Below, piece by piece: positions 41,991 through 51,447 of a DNA stretch of 64,000 nucleotides (the first letter of the stretch is position 1; each line of letters starts with the position of its first letter). The stretch is from Candidatus Ornithobacterium hominis. Lineage in GTDB: Bacteria > Bacteroidota > Bacteroidia > Flavobacteriales > Weeksellaceae. The stretch is taken from positions 496,001-560,000 of the forward strand of contig NZ_OX579588.1 of the NCBI RefSeq assembly GCF_951229915.1, read 5' to 3'. Both the position numbers and the translations under genes were made by a program. A model generated the notes under the pieces. The model ran no database searches. It worked only from the letters and a program-made list of their open reading frames with translations, and had not been told where the DNA came from.

Positions 41991-43121
41991 TTACAATCTG
42001 TTTTTAAGTTGAGGAATAACTTGATTCTTCCAAGCTTCAAAGCTTTCTTCCATGATTTTTTGCCGAGCTGTACGCACCAAATCTAAATAAAAAGCCAAGT
42101 TATGAATAGAGGCAATTTGCTTGGCTAAATATTCTTTGGCAATGAATAAATGCCGAAGATAAGCTTTGCTATATTGTTGGTCAACATACGAAGTTCCATT
42201 TTCATCCAAAGGGCTAAAATCATCTTTCCATCGGGCGTTTTTTATGTTTATCACCCCGTTCCAAGTAAATAGCATACCATTTCTAGCATTGCGCGTAGGC
42301 ATCACACAATCAAACATATCTACGCCTAAACTGATGCATTCCAAAATATTCCAAGGTGTGCCAACGCCCATCAAATAACGTGGCTTTTCTTGAGGTAAAA
42401 TACCACAGACTAAATCTGTGATTTCGTACATCATTTCCTCTGGTTCACCCACACTGAGCCCACCAATCGCATTTCCATCGGCATTGAAATCGGCAATGTA
42501 TTTTGCCGATTCTATCCTCAAATCTTTGTAGGAATTCCCTTGCACGATGGGAAATAGCGTCTGCGGGTAACCATACAAAGGAGGGTTTTCCCCCAGCCAA
42601 TTCCGGCAACGTTCTAGCCAGCGATGAGTCACTTCCATTGCTTTTTTAGCATTTTGGTAAGTAGCAGGAATCCCAGTTAATTCATCAAATGCCATAATGA
42701 TATCAGCTCCGATGTTTCGTTGAATTTCCATAGAATATTCAGGAGAAAAAAGATGATAAGAGCCATCTATATGCGATTGAAACCGAACACCTTCCTCGCT
42801 CACTTTTCTGATGTCAGACAAAGAATAAACTTGGAAGCCACCGCTATCAGTCAAGATAGGAGCGTCCCAATTCATGAAACGATGCAAACCACCCGCAGCA
42901 TTCAAAATTTCGATGCCAGGGCGGAGGTAGAGGTGGTAGGTATTACCCAAAATAATTTGAGCCTGTATATCTTCTTTCAGCTCCCTTTGGTGTACGGATT
43001 TCACACTTGCCACAGTCCCCACAGGCATGAAGATGGGCGTTTTCACCTTACCATGGGCGGTGATGAGTTCCCCTGCACGTGCAACTGATAGGGCATCTGT
43101 AGCTTCAATTTTAAAATTCAT
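41991..43121 (-). CDS. tgt: tRNA-guanine transglycosylase (queuine tRNA-ribosyltransferase), zinc cysteines absent
   Basis: 376 residues from the ATG at 43121; an upstream ATG at 43145 is possible but the MNSLNLQY extension lies over a -7 box. The catalytic Asp motif is DSGGFQVYSL and the substrate motifs are GGLSVGEP and MGVGTPWNILE. It swaps guanine 34 of NUN tRNAs for a queuosine precursor. The usual C-x-C-x2-C zinc cluster before AYLRHL reads G-T-S-Y-V-D here; only the His in SIHNLAFYL is left. Part of the tgt-lptG pair. Confidence 0.94.
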   Translation of the reverse strand: MNFKIEATDALSVARAGELITAHGKVKTPIFMPVGTVASVKSVHQRELKEDIQAQIILGNTYHLYLRPGIEILNAAGGLHRFMNWDAPILTDSGGFQVYSLSDIRKVSEEGVRFQSHIDGSYHLFSPEYSMEIQRNIGADIIMAFDELTGIPATYQNAKKAMEVTHRWLERCRNWLGENPPLYGYPQTLFPIVQGNSYKDLRIESAKYIADFNADGNAIGGLSVGEPEEMMYEITDLVCGILPQEKPRYLMGVGTPWNILECISLGVDMFDCVMPTRNARNGMLFTWNGVINIKNARWKDDFSPLDENGTSYVDQQYSKAYLRHLFIAKEYLAKQIASIHNLAFYLDLVRTARQKIMEESFEAWKNQVIPQLKNRL

Positions 43122-43127
43122 ATACTG

Positions 43128-43135
43128 CAAATTTA
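43128..43135 (-). promoter_or_regulatory. -7 box (TAAATTTG) six bases before tgt ATG
   Basis: On the minus strand, TAAATTTG is followed by CAGTAT and then the ATG at 43121, so the transcript would start at or next to the start codon. Confidence 0.5.
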
Positions 43136-43146
43136 AAGAATTCATT

Positions 43147-43170
43147 ATTTTTTAAGCCTTAAAAAATTTT
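43147..43170. repeat. AAGSCTT palindromic element
   Basis: Core AAGCCTT at 43154-43160 with complete arms, upstream of tgt. Confidence 0.75.
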
Positions 43171-43180
43171 TAGGATATGA

Positions 43181-43207
43181 AATTTAAATAAGCCTTTAGA
43201 AAAAAAA
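43181..43207. repeat. AAGSCTT palindromic element
   Basis: Core AAGCCTT at 43190-43196; second copy within 40 bases, same orientation, in the tgt/nrdB divergent region. Confidence 0.65.
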
Positions 43208-43394
43208 TAAATGAGAATGAAAAAAAGAGTTATTAACCTATGAAGTTGATAAATTTAGCTAGCCTTGGTTATCACTTAACTTGATTAACTTATCAACAAT
43301 ATTAGGTAAAAACTAAATTCTTTCTAGACGCATGTAGTTTTATATTTTCGTGGAAAGAAAATTTTTGATAATATATTATATAACATAAAAAGAT

Positions 43395-44369
43395 ATGGGC
43401 ATTTTTGACAAAAGAGTAAATTATAAACCGTTTGAATATCCTGAAATCATGCAATTTACAGATGCGATCAATAAATCTTTTTGGGTACATTCAGAAGTTG
43501 ACTTTACGGCAGATGTTCAGGATTTTCATTCACAAATTAGCGATGCAGATCGCAATGCCGTAAAGAATTCCTTGCTGGCGATTGCACAAATAGAAGTAAA
43601 CGTAAAGACCTTTTGGGGGAATCTATATGCTCATATGCCCAAGCCAGAAATGAATGGCTTGGGGTCGACTTTTGCTGAATGTGAATTTCGTCATTCAGAA
43701 GCATATTCACGCCTGCTAGAGGTTTTGGGTTATAATCAGTCGTTTGAAGCCTTGATAGAGGTTCCTGTGATTCAAAAAAGAATAAATTACTTGACAGAGG
43801 CTTTAAAAGATTCAAACTCAAAAGATCCAAAAGAATACTTGATTTCGCTTCTGATGTTTAGTATTTTGATAGAAAATGTATCTCTTTTCAGTCAATTTGC
43901 TATCATTCTTTCTTTCACAAGATTTCGTGGGTTTATGAAGAATGTAAGCAACATCATAGCTTGGACTTCTGTGGATGAGCAAATTCATGCCAATGCAGGT
44001 ATTTTCTTGATTAATAAGATTAAAGAAGAATTTCCACACCTACTAAAGGAGGAAGATGTAGAGCAAATTTATGCTTTAATTGATGAGAGCATTTCGGTAG
44101 AAGGAGAAATTTTGGATTGGATTTTTGAGCAAGGAGAAATTCCAAATGTTTCAAAAGAAAATTTACTTAATTTCATGAAATTCCGAGTGGATGATAGTTT
44201 GGTGAAAATTGGTTTTAAACCATTATACAAAGTTACGGCAGAGCAATACAAGCCAATGGAATGGTTTGAGCAAGAAGTTTTCTCTCACTCGATGGATGAT
44301 TTCTTCGCTAAGCGACCAGTAGACTACACCAAGCATGATAAAAGCATTACAGCTAATGATTTATTCTAA
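43395..44369 (+). CDS. nrdB: Class I ribonucleotide reductase small (radical) subunit
   Basis: 324 residues. The dimetal ligands are visible: Glu67 (QIEVNVKTFW), Glu97 and His100 (ECEFRHSEAY), a Glu in ILIENVSLF, and Glu plus His in SVDEQIHANAG. Tyr104 sits at the radical-tyrosine position, four residues after His100. There is no N-terminal ATP-cone, unlike some flavobacterial NrdB. It provides the radical for reducing ribonucleotides with NrdA, encoded 300 bases downstream. Only the small ORF at 44356 is between. Confidence 0.94.
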   Translation: MGIFDKRVNYKPFEYPEIMQFTDAINKSFWVHSEVDFTADVQDFHSQISDADRNAVKNSLLAIAQIEVNVKTFWGNLYAHMPKPEMNGLGSTFAECEFRHSEAYSRLLEVLGYNQSFEALIEVPVIQKRINYLTEALKDSNSKDPKEYLISLLMFSILIENVSLFSQFAIILSFTRFRGFMKNVSNIIAWTSVDEQIHANAGIFLINKIKEEFPHLLKEEDVEQIYALIDESISVEGEILDWIFEQGEIPNVSKENLLNFMKFRVDDSLVKIGFKPLYKVTAEQYKPMEWFEQEVFSHSMDDFFAKRPVDYTKHDKSITANDLF

Positions 44370-44619
44370 TTTTTACACGCCTGAAATTCGAGAAGAGTTA
44401 ATCTATATTCATTCGCCAAAATTTATATTGGGTGAGTACATTTACATGGCAATGGCGTTGGTAGATGGGCATCGTGTTTGCATTGCAACAGCATACAAAA
44501 TTGATTATTGTATCAAAAAAGCGATGCAGTTTGTAGAAAAAGTGCCTGCAATAGAATTTACACATATTAATAAAGTAAAAACAGGCGAAACACAAGCTTG
44601 TAAAAGATTTTTAATTTAA
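44356..44619 (+). CDS. Small hypothetical protein between nrdB and nrdA
   Basis: 87 residues from the ATG at 44356, which overlaps the nrdB stop by 14 bases; an earlier ATG at 44335 adds seven residues. It starts MIYSNFYTPEIREELIYIHS and includes ILGEYIYMAMALVDGHRVCIATAYKIDYC, ending TQACKRFLI. I recognise no family. Its position inside the nrdBA operon with coupled translation suggests a role or a conserved neighbour relation with the reductase, but nothing in the sequence shows what. Confidence 0.65.
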   Translation: MIYSNFYTPEIREELIYIHSPKFILGEYIYMAMALVDGHRVCIATAYKIDYCIKKAMQFVEKVPAIEFTHINKVKTGETQACKRFLI

Positions 44620-44653
44620 ATAAAAAATCACATTGAAATAAAAATTAAAAAAA

Positions 44654-46312
44654 ATGACAGAAGATAAAGAAGTAATCTGGTGGCTGAACGATGAGTCTGA
44701 GCAAATGCTCAACCGTGGCTATCTGCTAAAAGGTGAAACGGTGCGTGGCGCCATTGAAAGAATCACAACAGCAGCGGCTAAAAGATTGTATAAACCAGAA
44801 TTACAGCCTAAATTTGAAGAGCTAATCACCCGAGGGTGGATGAGCCTTTCCTCTCCTGTTTGGGCTAATATGGGAACGCAGCGAGGGCTTCCAATTTCTT
44901 GTTTCAATGTGCACGTGCCCGATAGCATAGAAGGGATTACACACAAGTTGGCTGAAGTCATCATGCAAACCAAGATCGGTGGAGGAACTTCAGGTTATTT
45001 TGGCGAATTGCGTCATCGGGGTACCGCTGTTACCGATAACGGAAAGTCATCAGGAGCAGTAAGCTTTATGAAATTGTTTGACACTGCTATGGATGTCGTT
45101 TCCCAAGGAGGAGTTCGCCGTGGAGCTTTTGCTGCTTACTTAGATATAGACCACCCAGATGTAGAAGAGTTTTTGCAAATCAAGAACATTGGGAATTCCA
45201 TTCAAAATTTATTTTATGGCGTTTGCGTCCCAGACTATTGGATGCAAGACATGGTAGATGGCGATATGGAGAAAAGAAAAATTTGGGCAAAAGTTTTAGA
45301 AAGCCGTCAGCAGAAAGGTTTGCCGTATATCTTCTTTACCGATAATATCAATCGTCAAAAACCACAAGTTTATAAAGATCTTCAAATGATGATAAATTCT
45401 AGTAATTTATGTTCAGAAATTATGCTACCATCTACCAAAGATGAATCTTTTATCTGCTGCTTATCGTCAATGAATTTAGAACTCTTTGATGAATGGAAAG
45501 ATACCGATGCCGTAAAGCTCGCCATTTACTTTCTCGATGCCGTTTTATCTGAATTTATTGCTAAAACTGAAGATAATTATTACTTGACTGGCGCTAGGAA
45601 TTTCGCAATACGCCACCGTGCACTAGGTTTAGGAGCTTTGGGGTATCACAGTTATTTACAGAAAAACATGATTCCATTTGAAAGTATGGAAGCCAAGCAA
45701 TTCAATGCAAAAGCATTCAAATTGATTCAAACCAAGGCCATAGAAGCATCTAAAGAATTGGCCGACATCTACGGTGAGCCTGAGCTACTAAAAGATTACG
45801 GATTACGCAACACAACATTATTAGCCGTAGCACCAACTACCTCTAGCTCAGCGATTTTGGGGCAAACATCTCCAGGTATAGAACCTTTTGCCAGCAATTA
45901 TTATAAAGCAGGTTTAGCAAAAGGAAACTTTATGCGGCAGAATAAGTATTTGAAAAAATTGTTGCAAGAAAAAGATTTAGATAATGAAGATATTTGGCGT
46001 AATATCATGCTCAATCACGGTTCTGTGCAGCAGCTAAATGAACTAACGCAATTGGAAAAAGACGTTTTCAAAACCTTTAAAGAAATATCACCATTAGAAA
46101 TCATTACTCAAGCAGCGCAGCGTCAGCAGTTTATAGACCAGTCACAGAGCCTGAATTTGAATATTCCGTCGAGCATGCCCATCAAAGATGTCAATGCGTT
46201 GATGATAGAAGCATGGAAGCTTGGGGTGAAAACACTCTATTACCAAAGAAGTCAATCGGTATCTAAGGAGCTGATGGTCAACTTTGTAAACTGTGTGAGC
46301 TGTGAAGGGTAA
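44654..46312 (+). CDS. nrdA: Class I ribonucleotide reductase large (catalytic) subunit
   Basis: 552 residues, about 200 shorter than E. coli NrdA because the N-terminal ATP-cone is missing. The barrel shows LSSPVWANMGTQRGLPISCF (first active-site Cys), GGTSGYFGELRHRG, NSSNLCSEIMLP (Cys plus Glu) and VAPTTSSSAILGQTSPGIEP. The C-terminal redox pair is CVSC in NFVNCVSCEG. It reduces NDPs to dNDPs. With no ATP-cone in either subunit, overall dATP inhibition must be absent or differently built. It has a terminator after it. Confidence 0.95.
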   Translation: MTEDKEVIWWLNDESEQMLNRGYLLKGETVRGAIERITTAAAKRLYKPELQPKFEELITRGWMSLSSPVWANMGTQRGLPISCFNVHVPDSIEGITHKLAEVIMQTKIGGGTSGYFGELRHRGTAVTDNGKSSGAVSFMKLFDTAMDVVSQGGVRRGAFAAYLDIDHPDVEEFLQIKNIGNSIQNLFYGVCVPDYWMQDMVDGDMEKRKIWAKVLESRQQKGLPYIFFTDNINRQKPQVYKDLQMMINSSNLCSEIMLPSTKDESFICCLSSMNLELFDEWKDTDAVKLAIYFLDAVLSEFIAKTEDNYYLTGARNFAIRHRALGLGALGYHSYLQKNMIPFESMEAKQFNAKAFKLIQTKAIEASKELADIYGEPELLKDYGLRNTTLLAVAPTTSSSAILGQTSPGIEPFASNYYKAGLAKGNFMRQNKYLKKLLQEKDLDNEDIWRNIMLNHGSVQQLNELTQLEKDVFKTFKEISPLEIITQAAQRQQFIDQSQSLNLNIPSSMPIKDVNALMIEAWKLGVKTLYYQRSQSVSKELMVNFVNCVSCEG

Positions 46313-46351
46313 AAGCCTTTAAATATGAAATTAAAACAGATTCTTAGAGAG

Positions 46352-46381
46352 TCCGGAGAAATTTTTCTTCGGATTTTTTTT
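46352..46381 (+). terminator. Intrinsic terminator of nrdA
   Basis: TCCGGAGAAA (46352-46361) pairs with TTTCTTCGGA (46364-46373; one G-T pair), then eight T that also begin an AAGSCTT element. Confidence 0.8.
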
Positions 46382-46396
46382 AAGGCTTAAAAAATT
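46374..46396. repeat. AAGSCTT element fused to nrdA terminator
   Basis: Core AAGGCTT at 46382-46388; another bare core AAGCCTT lies at 46313-46319, one base after the nrdA stop codon. Confidence 0.72.
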
Positions 46397-46447
46397 CTGC
46401 ATAATAATTGCTAATTTTAAAAATCAACTAATTAAGACAGAGAATTC

Positions 46448-48607
46448 ATGTCAAAAAAAAAGAAGGTTATTCCTCACCAAAAAAAAGGTGACGGTTACCA
46501 AAAAATCGCAAAGAAAATACTTCAATATTATTTGAAATATCCCAACAAAACGCTCAATCATAAGCAGCTCTCTTCAGCACTGCAATACACGAATGCTCGT
46601 GAAAAACAACATCTGATAAAAGTCCTAAGCCGATTGGCTGCTGATGATACGTTGATAGAAGAGACTCCTGGGAAGTTTAAACTAAATATGGAGAAAAATA
46701 CCCTAGTGGGAACCATTGATTTCACCTCCTCTGGCGCAGCATACGTGGTAGTAGAAGGTTTAGAGGATGATGTTTACATTCCCAAAGGGCAAACTAAAAA
46801 TGCACTGCAAAATGATTTGGTGCAATTACTTTTGAGGCCTACCAGCCGAGGGAAAAAACAGGAAGGTAGCATTTTGAAGGTTTTGCAACGAAATAGGATG
46901 CAATATGTAGGGATTTTAGAAATCATTGGCAACCGAAAATATGGTTTTGTAAATCTAGAACAAAACAGCTCAATGCATGTGGATATTTACATATCAAAAG
47001 AAAATTTGAATCATGCTAAAAATGGAGAAAAAGTTGTAGCAGAAATCGTGAGCTGGCCAGAAGATACCGACTCGCCGTTTGGCACCATAATCCGCTCATT
47101 GGGCAAACCTGGCGAGCATGATGTTGAAATGCATGCGATTTTAGCCGAATACGGATTGCCCTATCACTTCCCTGATGAAGTAGAAGCAGAGGCACAAGCT
47201 ATTGATACAAGAATTTTGCCTGAGGAAATTCAGAAACGGCGAGATATGCGTTCGGTACCGACTTTTACCATAGACCCAGCAGACGCAAAAGATTTTGACG
47301 ATGCTTTGTCTTTTCAGGTTTTAGAAAACGGGAATTATGAAATTGGAGTCCATATTGCAGACGTTTCACATTACGTGAAACCAGGTAGTTTGCTCGACGA
47401 AGAGGCATATAATCGAGCAACCTCGGTATATTTGGTTGACCGTGTGGTGCCAATGCTACCAGAGATTTTAAGTAACGGCGTTTGCTCATTACGCCCTTAT
47501 GAAGAAAAATACACTTTTTCTGCTGTTTTTGAAATGGATGAAGATGCTAATATTTTAAAACATTGGTATGGGCGAACAGTCACTTACTCTGATAGGAGAT
47601 TTAGCTACGAAGAGGCACAAAAAATCATCGAAGGAGAAACAGGTGATTTCCAAAAAGAGATTCTCAAATTAAATCAATTAGCCAAAACTTTAAGAGAACA
47701 AAGGCTAAAAAATGGAGCCATCAGCTTTGATAGCTTAGAAGTGAAATTTCACTTAGACGAAGAAGGAAATCCGACAGGAATTTACTTTAAACAAATGAAG
47801 GATTCCAATCACTTGATAGAGGAATTTATGCTCTTAGCCAACCGAAAAGTTTCTGAATTTGTGAGCACAAATAAGAAAGGGAAACCTAATGAGAAAACCT
47901 TTATTTACCGAATTCATGATGACCCCGACCCAGAAAAACTAGCCAGTTTAAAGCAATTCATCTCACAGTTTGGCTATGATTTAAAATTAGGTGAAAGAAA
48001 AGAAACAACATCATCTATCAACCAATTGCTAAAAGAAGTGCAGGGCAAAGGTGAAGAAAATATGATTGAAACCCTAGCGATGCGCTCGATGTCTAAAGCA
48101 GTTTATTCTACCGAAAATATTGGGCATTACGGGCTAGCTTTTCAGTACTATTCGCACTTTACATCACCCATTCGCCGCTACCCAGACATCATAGCACATC
48201 GGCTATTGCAGCACTACCTAGATGGGGGAGAATCGCCAAAAGCTGAAACCTACGAAGAAAAATGTGAACATTGTAGCCAACGAGAGCGTCTGGCTGCTGA
48301 TGCTGAGAGAGATAGCACCAAGTATATGCAAGTAAAATATATGAATGAGCACATCGGGGAGGAATACTATGGAGTGATTTCGGGTGTGACGGAATGGGGG
48401 ATTTATGTAGAATTGCCAGAATCTTTGGCAGAAGGGCTAGTACGTTTGAGAAATATTCATGATGACCATTACGTTTTTGACCCTAAAAGCTATGCGATTA
48501 TCGGCCAAAAAAGTAAAAAAACCTATCAGCTGGGAGATCAGGTGAGAATTAAAGTCCTACGAGCAGATTTAGAGAAAAAGCAATTGGATTTTGAACTATT
48601 AGGTTAA
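46448..48607 (+). CDS. rnr: Ribonuclease R (RNB-family exoribonuclease)
   Basis: 719 residues. A basic start (MSKKKKVIPHQKKGDGYQKIAKKIL) with a winged-helix region precedes cold-shock-like domains. The RNB catalytic core has TIDPADAKDFDDALSF (metal-binding Asp cluster) and HYGLAFQYYSHFTSPIRRYPD. The C-terminal S1 domain has YYGVISGVTEWGIYVEL. It degrades structured RNA 3' to 5' and takes part in rRNA quality control. Monocistronic; its terminator follows. Confidence 0.95.
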   Translation: MSKKKKVIPHQKKGDGYQKIAKKILQYYLKYPNKTLNHKQLSSALQYTNAREKQHLIKVLSRLAADDTLIEETPGKFKLNMEKNTLVGTIDFTSSGAAYVVVEGLEDDVYIPKGQTKNALQNDLVQLLLRPTSRGKKQEGSILKVLQRNRMQYVGILEIIGNRKYGFVNLEQNSSMHVDIYISKENLNHAKNGEKVVAEIVSWPEDTDSPFGTIIRSLGKPGEHDVEMHAILAEYGLPYHFPDEVEAEAQAIDTRILPEEIQKRRDMRSVPTFTIDPADAKDFDDALSFQVLENGNYEIGVHIADVSHYVKPGSLLDEEAYNRATSVYLVDRVVPMLPEILSNGVCSLRPYEEKYTFSAVFEMDEDANILKHWYGRTVTYSDRRFSYEEAQKIIEGETGDFQKEILKLNQLAKTLREQRLKNGAISFDSLEVKFHLDEEGNPTGIYFKQMKDSNHLIEEFMLLANRKVSEFVSTNKKGKPNEKTFIYRIHDDPDPEKLASLKQFISQFGYDLKLGERKETTSSINQLLKEVQGKGEENMIETLAMRSMSKAVYSTENIGHYGLAFQYYSHFTSPIRRYPDIIAHRLLQHYLDGGESPKAETYEEKCEHCSQRERLAADAERDSTKYMQVKYMNEHIGEEYYGVISGVTEWGIYVELPESLAEGLVRLRNIHDDHYVFDPKSYAIIGQKSKKTYQLGDQVRIKVLRADLEKKQLDFELLG

Positions 48608-48630
48608 AAATTTTTTAAGGCTTAAAAAAA
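48608..48630. repeat. AAGSCTT palindromic element
   Basis: Core AAGGCTT at 48617-48623, two bases after the rnr stop; right arm runs into the terminator stem. Confidence 0.75.
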
Positions 48631-48665
48631 ATCCGAAAGGGAAAAACTTCTTTTCGGATTTTTTG
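48626..48665. terminator. Intrinsic terminator of rnr
   Basis: AAAAAATCCGAAA (48626-48638) pairs with TTTCGGATTTTTT (48652-48664), 13 pairs, T-runs on both strands. Confidence 0.88.
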
Positions 48666-48713
48666 TTTTATTTAAATTTTAAAGCTTTAGAATTAGCTTA
48701 AATTTTCATGAAA

Positions 48714-48738
48714 AATTTTTTTAAGGCTTAAAAAAAAT
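48714..48738. repeat. AAGSCTT palindromic element
   Basis: Core AAGGCTT at 48723-48729 with complete arms, touching the valS stop; second copy in the same convergent gap. Confidence 0.75.
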
Positions 48739-51353
48739 TAATTCAGTTGATCCAATTGCTCGTCAATCAATTTAATTTTCTCTAGCGTATCTGCTTGTTT
48801 TTTTCGTTCCGTATTGACTACATTTTCTGGTGCATTGGCAACAAAATTCTGATTATTTAGCTTTTTTTCTACCGATTTTAAAAAACCTTGCAAATATTCC
48901 TTTTCTTCTTGCAATTTTTGTTTTTCGCTATCGATGTCGATTAATCCCCCCAAGGGTACAAAAAATTCTTGCGTTTCGATGCGCAGTGAAAGCGCACCTT
49001 CTGGAGCGTCTTTGGTGACAAAGATTTCTTCGCAATTTGCTAATTTCTCAACCAAGCCAAGGTTGAATAAATAATCATTTTCGGTATAAAGACTGATTTT
49101 CTCCTTTAGCGGAATGTTTTTTTCATTTCTTAAATTCCGTAGCGCTGAAATGATTTTAGTAGAATATTCAAAAACTTCCAATCGGTTGGTATCTACTTCT
49201 TTAGCTTTTGGTTGTTGAGTAATAATCAAGGCTTCTTCATCTTTGCGCTCTTTTATTAATTGCCAGATTTCCTCAGAAAGGAAAGGCATGAAAGGATGCA
49301 GTAATTTTAAAAGGCTTTCTAAAAATTCAATAGATTTTTCTTGAGTTTCTTTAGCAATAGATTGCCCATATTCTGGCTTGATGGCTTCTAGATACCAAGA
49401 GCAGTAATCATCCCAAATTAACTTGTAGAGCACCATGAGCGCATCAGAAATTCTAAATTTCAGGAAGTGACTATTCATTTCTTTGATGGCAGAAGAAAGT
49501 TTAGAGTCAAACCAATCATTGGCAAATTGAGTTACTTTATTTACTTCTTGATTTGCCGTTTCCCAGCCGTTGATTAGTCGGAAAGCATTCCAAATTTTAT
49601 TAGCAAAATTTCGACCTTGCAAACATAGATCTTCATCAAAAAGCAAATCATTCCCTGCCGATGAGCTCAACATCAACCCCACACGTACGCCATCGGCTCC
49701 GTATTTTTTCATCAAATCAATAGGGTCGGGAGAATTCCCTAAAGATTTTGACATTTTTCGCCGTTGCTTGTCACGCACAATCCCAGTGAAATAAACATGG
49801 CTGAAAGGTTTTTTGTCAAAAAATTCATACCCCGCCATTACCATTCTTGCGACCCAAAAGAACATGATATCAGGGCCAGTCACCAAATCTTGTGTAGGGT
49901 AGTAGTAATTGAAATCTTTGTTTTCGGGTTCTAAAACTCCATTGAAAACAGACATTGGCCAAAGCCAAGACGAGAACCAAGTGTCTAGCACATCGGGATC
50001 TTGCTTTAAATCCTCTGCATTTAAATTTTGATTTAGTGTTTTTTTGCGGGCTAGTTCTACTGCTTTTTCGATGTTTTCGGCAACTACAAAATCGTGGATC
50101 CCCTCGCCATAAAAATAAGCCGGGATACGATGCCCCCACCAGAGTTGACGCGAAATATTCCAATCGTGGACGTTCTCTAGCCAGTGGTTCCATGTGTTTT
50201 TAAATTTATCAGGGAAAAGTTCCACGTCCATGCTTTTCACTGCATCCAAAGCTGGTTGTGCAATTTCTTTCATTTTGAGAAACCATTGCACCGAGAGTTT
50301 AGGTTCTATAACGGCGCCAGTTCTTTCAGAGGTACCTACATTATTATCATAATCTTCGATCTTTGCTAATGCTCCAAAATTTTCTAAAGCCTTAGAAAAT
50401 AATTGACGAACCTCAAAGCGATCTATCCCTTCATACTCGGGAACCAAATGATTGATTTTCCCTTCATCATCAAAAATGTCAAGAATTTCTAAACCATGGC
50501 GCAGACCGATTTCATAATCGTTAAGATCATGTGCAGGAGTGATTTTTAGCGCACCTGTACCAAATTCCATATCAACGTATTCATCGGCAATCAGTGGGAT
50601 TTCTCGGTTGACAATAGGAATGGTCACCATCGAGCCAATCAAATGTTTGTATCTTTCATCTTCAGGATTTACACAAATTGCAGTATCGCCAAAAATAGTT
50701 TCGGGTCGGGTTGTAGCAACTTGAATTTTTTCTCCGTTAGTTAGTTGATAATTAACGTAGTATAGTTTACCTTTTTGATTAATGTAATTGACTTCTTCGT
50801 CAGAAATATTGGTTTTTGCCACAGGGTCCCAGTTGACCATTCGGAAGCCACGGTAAATTTTTCCTTTGTTAAACAAATCTATAAAAATTTGAGTGACAGA
50901 GGCCGACAAGTCTTCATCTAAAGTGAATTTTGTGCGATCCCAATCACAAGAAGCACCAAGTTTTTTGAGTTGTTCTAAGATTTTCCCGCCATGTTCGTGA
51001 GTCCAATCCCAGGCATAATCTAAGAATTCTTCTCTTGTCAGATTTTTCTTATCAATTCCCTTTTCCTTCAGTCGGTTAACAACCTTGGCTTCGGTAGCGA
51101 TGGAAGCATGATCTGTCCCAGGGACCCAGCAGGCATTGTAGCCTTGCATACGCGCTCTCCGTATCAAAATATCTTGAATCGTATTGTTGAGCATATGCCC
51201 CATATGGAGGACACCAGTCACGTTGGGCGGCGGAATAACGATGGTGTACGCTGGTCTCTCATCAGGTTGTGAATGAAAAAAACCTTTCTCTTGCCAGAAG
51301 TTATACCATTTTTCTTCGGTTAACTTGGGGTTGTATTTAGAAGCAATCTCCAT
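48738..51353 (-). CDS. valS: Valine--tRNA ligase
   Basis: 871 residues. The class I signatures are HMGH in PPPNVTGVLHMGHM and KMSKS in RRKMSKSLGNSPDP. The editing domain (ATTRPETIFGDTAICV), the anticodon-binding domain and the C-terminal coiled coil (IDSEKQKLQEEKEYLQGF) are all present. It charges tRNA-Val and clears mischarged threonine. The coding sequence contains two AAGSCTT elements (49311, 50387). Convergent with rnr and divergent from the DUF1573 gene. Confidence 0.97.
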   Translation of the reverse strand: MEIASKYNPKLTEEKWYNFWQEKGFFHSQPDERPAYTIVIPPPNVTGVLHMGHMLNNTIQDILIRRARMQGYNACWVPGTDHASIATEAKVVNRLKEKGIDKKNLTREEFLDYAWDWTHEHGGKILEQLKKLGASCDWDRTKFTLDEDLSASVTQIFIDLFNKGKIYRGFRMVNWDPVAKTNISDEEVNYINQKGKLYYVNYQLTNGEKIQVATTRPETIFGDTAICVNPEDERYKHLIGSMVTIPIVNREIPLIADEYVDMEFGTGALKITPAHDLNDYEIGLRHGLEILDIFDDEGKINHLVPEYEGIDRFEVRQLFSKALENFGALAKIEDYDNNVGTSERTGAVIEPKLSVQWFLKMKEIAQPALDAVKSMDVELFPDKFKNTWNHWLENVHDWNISRQLWWGHRIPAYFYGEGIHDFVVAENIEKAVELARKKTLNQNLNAEDLKQDPDVLDTWFSSWLWPMSVFNGVLEPENKDFNYYYPTQDLVTGPDIMFFWVARMVMAGYEFFDKKPFSHVYFTGIVRDKQRRKMSKSLGNSPDPIDLMKKYGADGVRVGLMLSSSAGNDLLFDEDLCLQGRNFANKIWNAFRLINGWETANQEVNKVTQFANDWFDSKLSSAIKEMNSHFLKFRISDALMVLYKLIWDDYCSWYLEAIKPEYGQSIAKETQEKSIEFLESLLKLLHPFMPFLSEEIWQLIKERKDEEALIITQQPKAKEVDTNRLEVFEYSTKIISALRNLRNEKNIPLKEKISLYTENDYLFNLGLVEKLANCEEIFVTKDAPEGALSLRIETQEFFVPLGGLIDIDSEKQKLQEEKEYLQGFLKSVEKKLNNQNFVANAPENVVNTERKKQADTLEKIKLIDEQLDQLN

Positions 51354-51447
51354 AAATGGTCTATTATTTGTTATATTTATGATTAGAAAGCAAATTTAAG
51401 ATTAAAATTAGCTTTAGAAAATAATGATTAACTTTGTAAAAAATTAA

